Source of the DNA: Escherichia coli
GTDB lineage: Bacteria; Pseudomonadota; Gammaproteobacteria; Enterobacterales; Enterobacteriaceae
DNA length: 64,000 bases
NCBI RefSeq assembly: GCF_036503815.1
Contig: NZ_AP027764.1
Coordinates: forward strand, 1,116,001 to 1,180,000
Direction of reading: 5' to 3'
The position numbers and the translations under genes were made by a program. The notes below the pieces were generated by a model. The model had not been told where the DNA came from. It worked only from the letters and a program-made list of their open reading frames with translations, and made no database searches. Below are positions 62,754 to 64,000 of the stretch, in pieces. Every line of letters starts with the position of its first letter. Position 1 is the first letter of the stretch.

Positions 62754-63320
62754 ATGTACGAGCGTTATGCAGGTTTAATTTTTGATATGGATGGCACAAT
62801 CCTGGATACGGAGCCTACGCACCGTAAAGCGTGGCGCGAAGTATTAGGACACTATGGTCTTCAGTACGATGTTCAGGCGATGATTGCGCTTAATGGCTCG
62901 CCCACGTGGCGCATTGCTCAGGCGATTATTGAACTGAATCAGGCCGATCTCGACCCGCATGCGCTGGCGCGTGAAAAAACAGAAGCAGTCAGAAGCATGT
63001 TACTCGATAGCGTCGAACCACTCCCCCTTGTTGAAGTGGTGAAAAGCTGGCACGGACGTCGACCAATGGCTGTAGGAACGGGGAGTGAAAGCGCCATCGC
63101 TGAGGCACTGCTAACGCACCTGGGATTACGCCGTTATTTTGACGCCGTCGTTGCTGCCGATCACGTCAAACATCATAAACCTGCGCCAGACACATTTTTG
63201 TTGTGCGCGCAGCATATGGGCGTGCAACCAACACAGTGTGTGGTCTTTGAAGATGCTGATTTCGGTATTCAGGCGGCCCGTGCTGCAGGCATGGACGCTG
63301 TGGATGTTCGCTTGCTGTGA
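62754..63320 (+). CDS. yqaB: YqaB, HAD-family fructose-1-phosphate phosphatase
   Basis: YqaB dephosphorylates fructose 1-phosphate and related sugar phosphates. The 188 residues have the HAD nucleophile motif FDMDGTILDTEP (about 10-21) and motif II GTGSES. Motif III Lys is in KHHKPAPDTF, and the final acidic motif is FEDADFGIQAA. It overlaps yqaA by 4 nt. Confidence 0.95.
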   Translation: MYERYAGLIFDMDGTILDTEPTHRKAWREVLGHYGLQYDVQAMIALNGSPTWRIAQAIIELNQADLDPHALAREKTEAVRSMLLDSVEPLPLVEVVKSWHGRRPMAVGTGSESAIAEALLTHLGLRRYFDAVVAADHVKHHKPAPDTFLLCAQHMGVQPTQCVVFEDADFGIQAARAAGMDAVDVRLL

Positions 63321-63745
63321 GTGAAGCTTTATCGCTTTTATCGTTGTTTGCCAGTAGTTTCCTCAGCGCTACACTATTACCCGGTAATTCCGAAGTCGTG
63401 CTGGTTGCAATGTTGCTTTCCGGGGTAAGTCATCCCTGGGTTTTAGTGTTAACAGCAACAATGGGTAATAGCCTTGGAGGGTTAACTAACGTTATCCTTG
63501 GGCGTTTCTTTCCATTGCGTAAAACATCGCGCTGGCAAGAGAAAGCTACTGGTTGGCTGAAACGCTATGGTGCAGTCACGCTATTATTAAGCTGGATGCC
63601 CGTGGTTGGTGATTTACTGTGTCTGTTAGCGGGATGGATGCGCATCTCCTGGGGGCCAGTAATCTTTTTTTTGTGTCTTGGTAAAGCGTTACGTTATGTT
63701 GCAGTTGCAGCAGCGACCGTTCAGGGCATGATATGGTGGCACTAA
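63317..63745 (+). CDS. yqaA: YqaA, DedA-like inner-membrane protein
   Basis: YqaA has 142 residues and three or four hydrophobic segments (about 4-35, 38-58, 85-110 and 112-135). The central GNSLGGLTNVILGRFFPL is like the DedA/SNARE-associated family. The start is GTG overlapping the yqaB stop. The precise function is unknown to me; the family is linked to membrane lipid handling. Confidence 0.92.
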   Translation: MSEALSLLSLFASSFLSATLLPGNSEVVLVAMLLSGVSHPWVLVLTATMGNSLGGLTNVILGRFFPLRKTSRWQEKATGWLKRYGAVTLLLSWMPVVGDLLCLLAGWMRISWGPVIFFLCLGKALRYVAVAAATVQGMIWWH

Positions 63746-63817
63746 TTGTAGGCCTGCACACATGGTCACCATTACAGTTATGCTAATTAAAACGATTTTG
63801 ACAGGCGGGAGGTCAAT

Positions 63818-64000
63818 TTGATCCCGGACGTATCACAGGCGCTGGCCTGGCTGGAAAAACATCCTCAGGCGTTAAAGGGGATACAGCGTGGGCTTGAGCG
63901 CGAAACTTTGCGTGTTAATGCTGATGGCACACTGGCAACAACAGGTCATCCTGAAGCATTAGGTTCCGCACTGACGCATAAATGGATTACTACCGATTTT
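63818..64000 (+). CDS. gshA: Glutamate-cysteine ligase, 5' part
   Basis: GshA makes gamma-glutamylcysteine, the first step of glutathione synthesis. The first 61 codons are in the window, starting IPDVSQALAWLEKHPQALKG after an unusual TTG start at 63818. A strong GGCGGGAGG lies 5-11 nt upstream. The TTG start is also that of K-12 gshA. The gene continues beyond the right edge. Confidence 0.97.
   Translation, partial: MIPDVSQALAWLEKHPQALKGIQRGLERETLRVNADGTLATTGHPEALGSALTHKWITTDF

Overview
The window is chromosomal DNA of Escherichia coli, but not of the K-12 layout. Nearly every gene matches a known E. coli gene at full length and in the expected order (cysDNC to rpoS, mutS, fhlA-hyp-hyc, asc, hydN-hypF, nor, srl, recA-alaS-csrA, serV/arg tRNAs, gshA). 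Three points set it apart from K-12: the cas6e-cas1-cas2 variant, a hosA/hydroxyarylate-decarboxylase block between rpoS and mutS where K-12 carries ygbI-ygbN, and two extra genes between hycI and ascB. Identifications rest on recognition of sequence and motifs; no database search was possible.

Layout. 1-3428: end of a type I-E CRISPR-Cas locus (cas6e without its first few codons, cas1, cas2), a leader, and an array of 24 good repeats plus one degenerate terminal repeat. 3450-7681: iap (minus), then cysD-cysN-cysC (sulfate activation). 7731-14515: ygbE, then a tightly packed housekeeping run ftsB-ispD-ispF-truD-surE-pcm-nlpD-rpoS, with the main rpoS promoter visible inside nlpD. 14574-18402: the variable mutS-rpoS segment, with an unrecognised 249-residue gene, hosA, and the divergent ecdBCD-type operon with a perfect 14-bp palindrome in between. 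18444-22406: pphB, mutS, ygbA (the last with an NsrR-like operator).

22445-37576: the formate hydrogenlyase block. fhlA and hypEDCBA run on the minus strand and hycABCDEFGHI on the plus strand, from divergent sigma-54 promoters. A secreted-protein gene follows hycI by only 24 nt, and then an orphan HigA-like gene. 37691-41851: ascB-ascF with divergent ascG (beta-glucoside use) and two AscG-type operators. 42000-44929: hydN-hypF, again with a sigma-54-type promoter and the same upstream motif as hyc, so the hydrogenase maturation and electron-transfer genes appear to share FhlA control. 45060-49330: norW-norV and divergent norR (nitric oxide detoxification), with three NorR sites. 49327-54274: gutQ-srlR-gutM-srlD-srlB-srlE-srlA (sorbitol PTS).

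54530-61461: mltB, a small membrane-protein gene, pncC, recA (LexA box and promoter visible), recX, alaS and csrA. 61777-62606: tRNA-Ser(GCU) and four identical tRNA-Arg(ACG) genes with repeated spacers and a 72-bp tRNA-like element. 62754-64000: yqaB, yqaA and the beginning of gshA (TTG start), which runs off the right edge.

No wholly new multi-gene system is evident. The best candidates for new biology are: a 6-bp tandem duplication inside rpoS; the unrecognised gene next to rpoS; the secreted protein apparently appended to the hyc operon, with its orphan antitoxin-like neighbour; and the tRNA-like element in the arg tRNA cluster.
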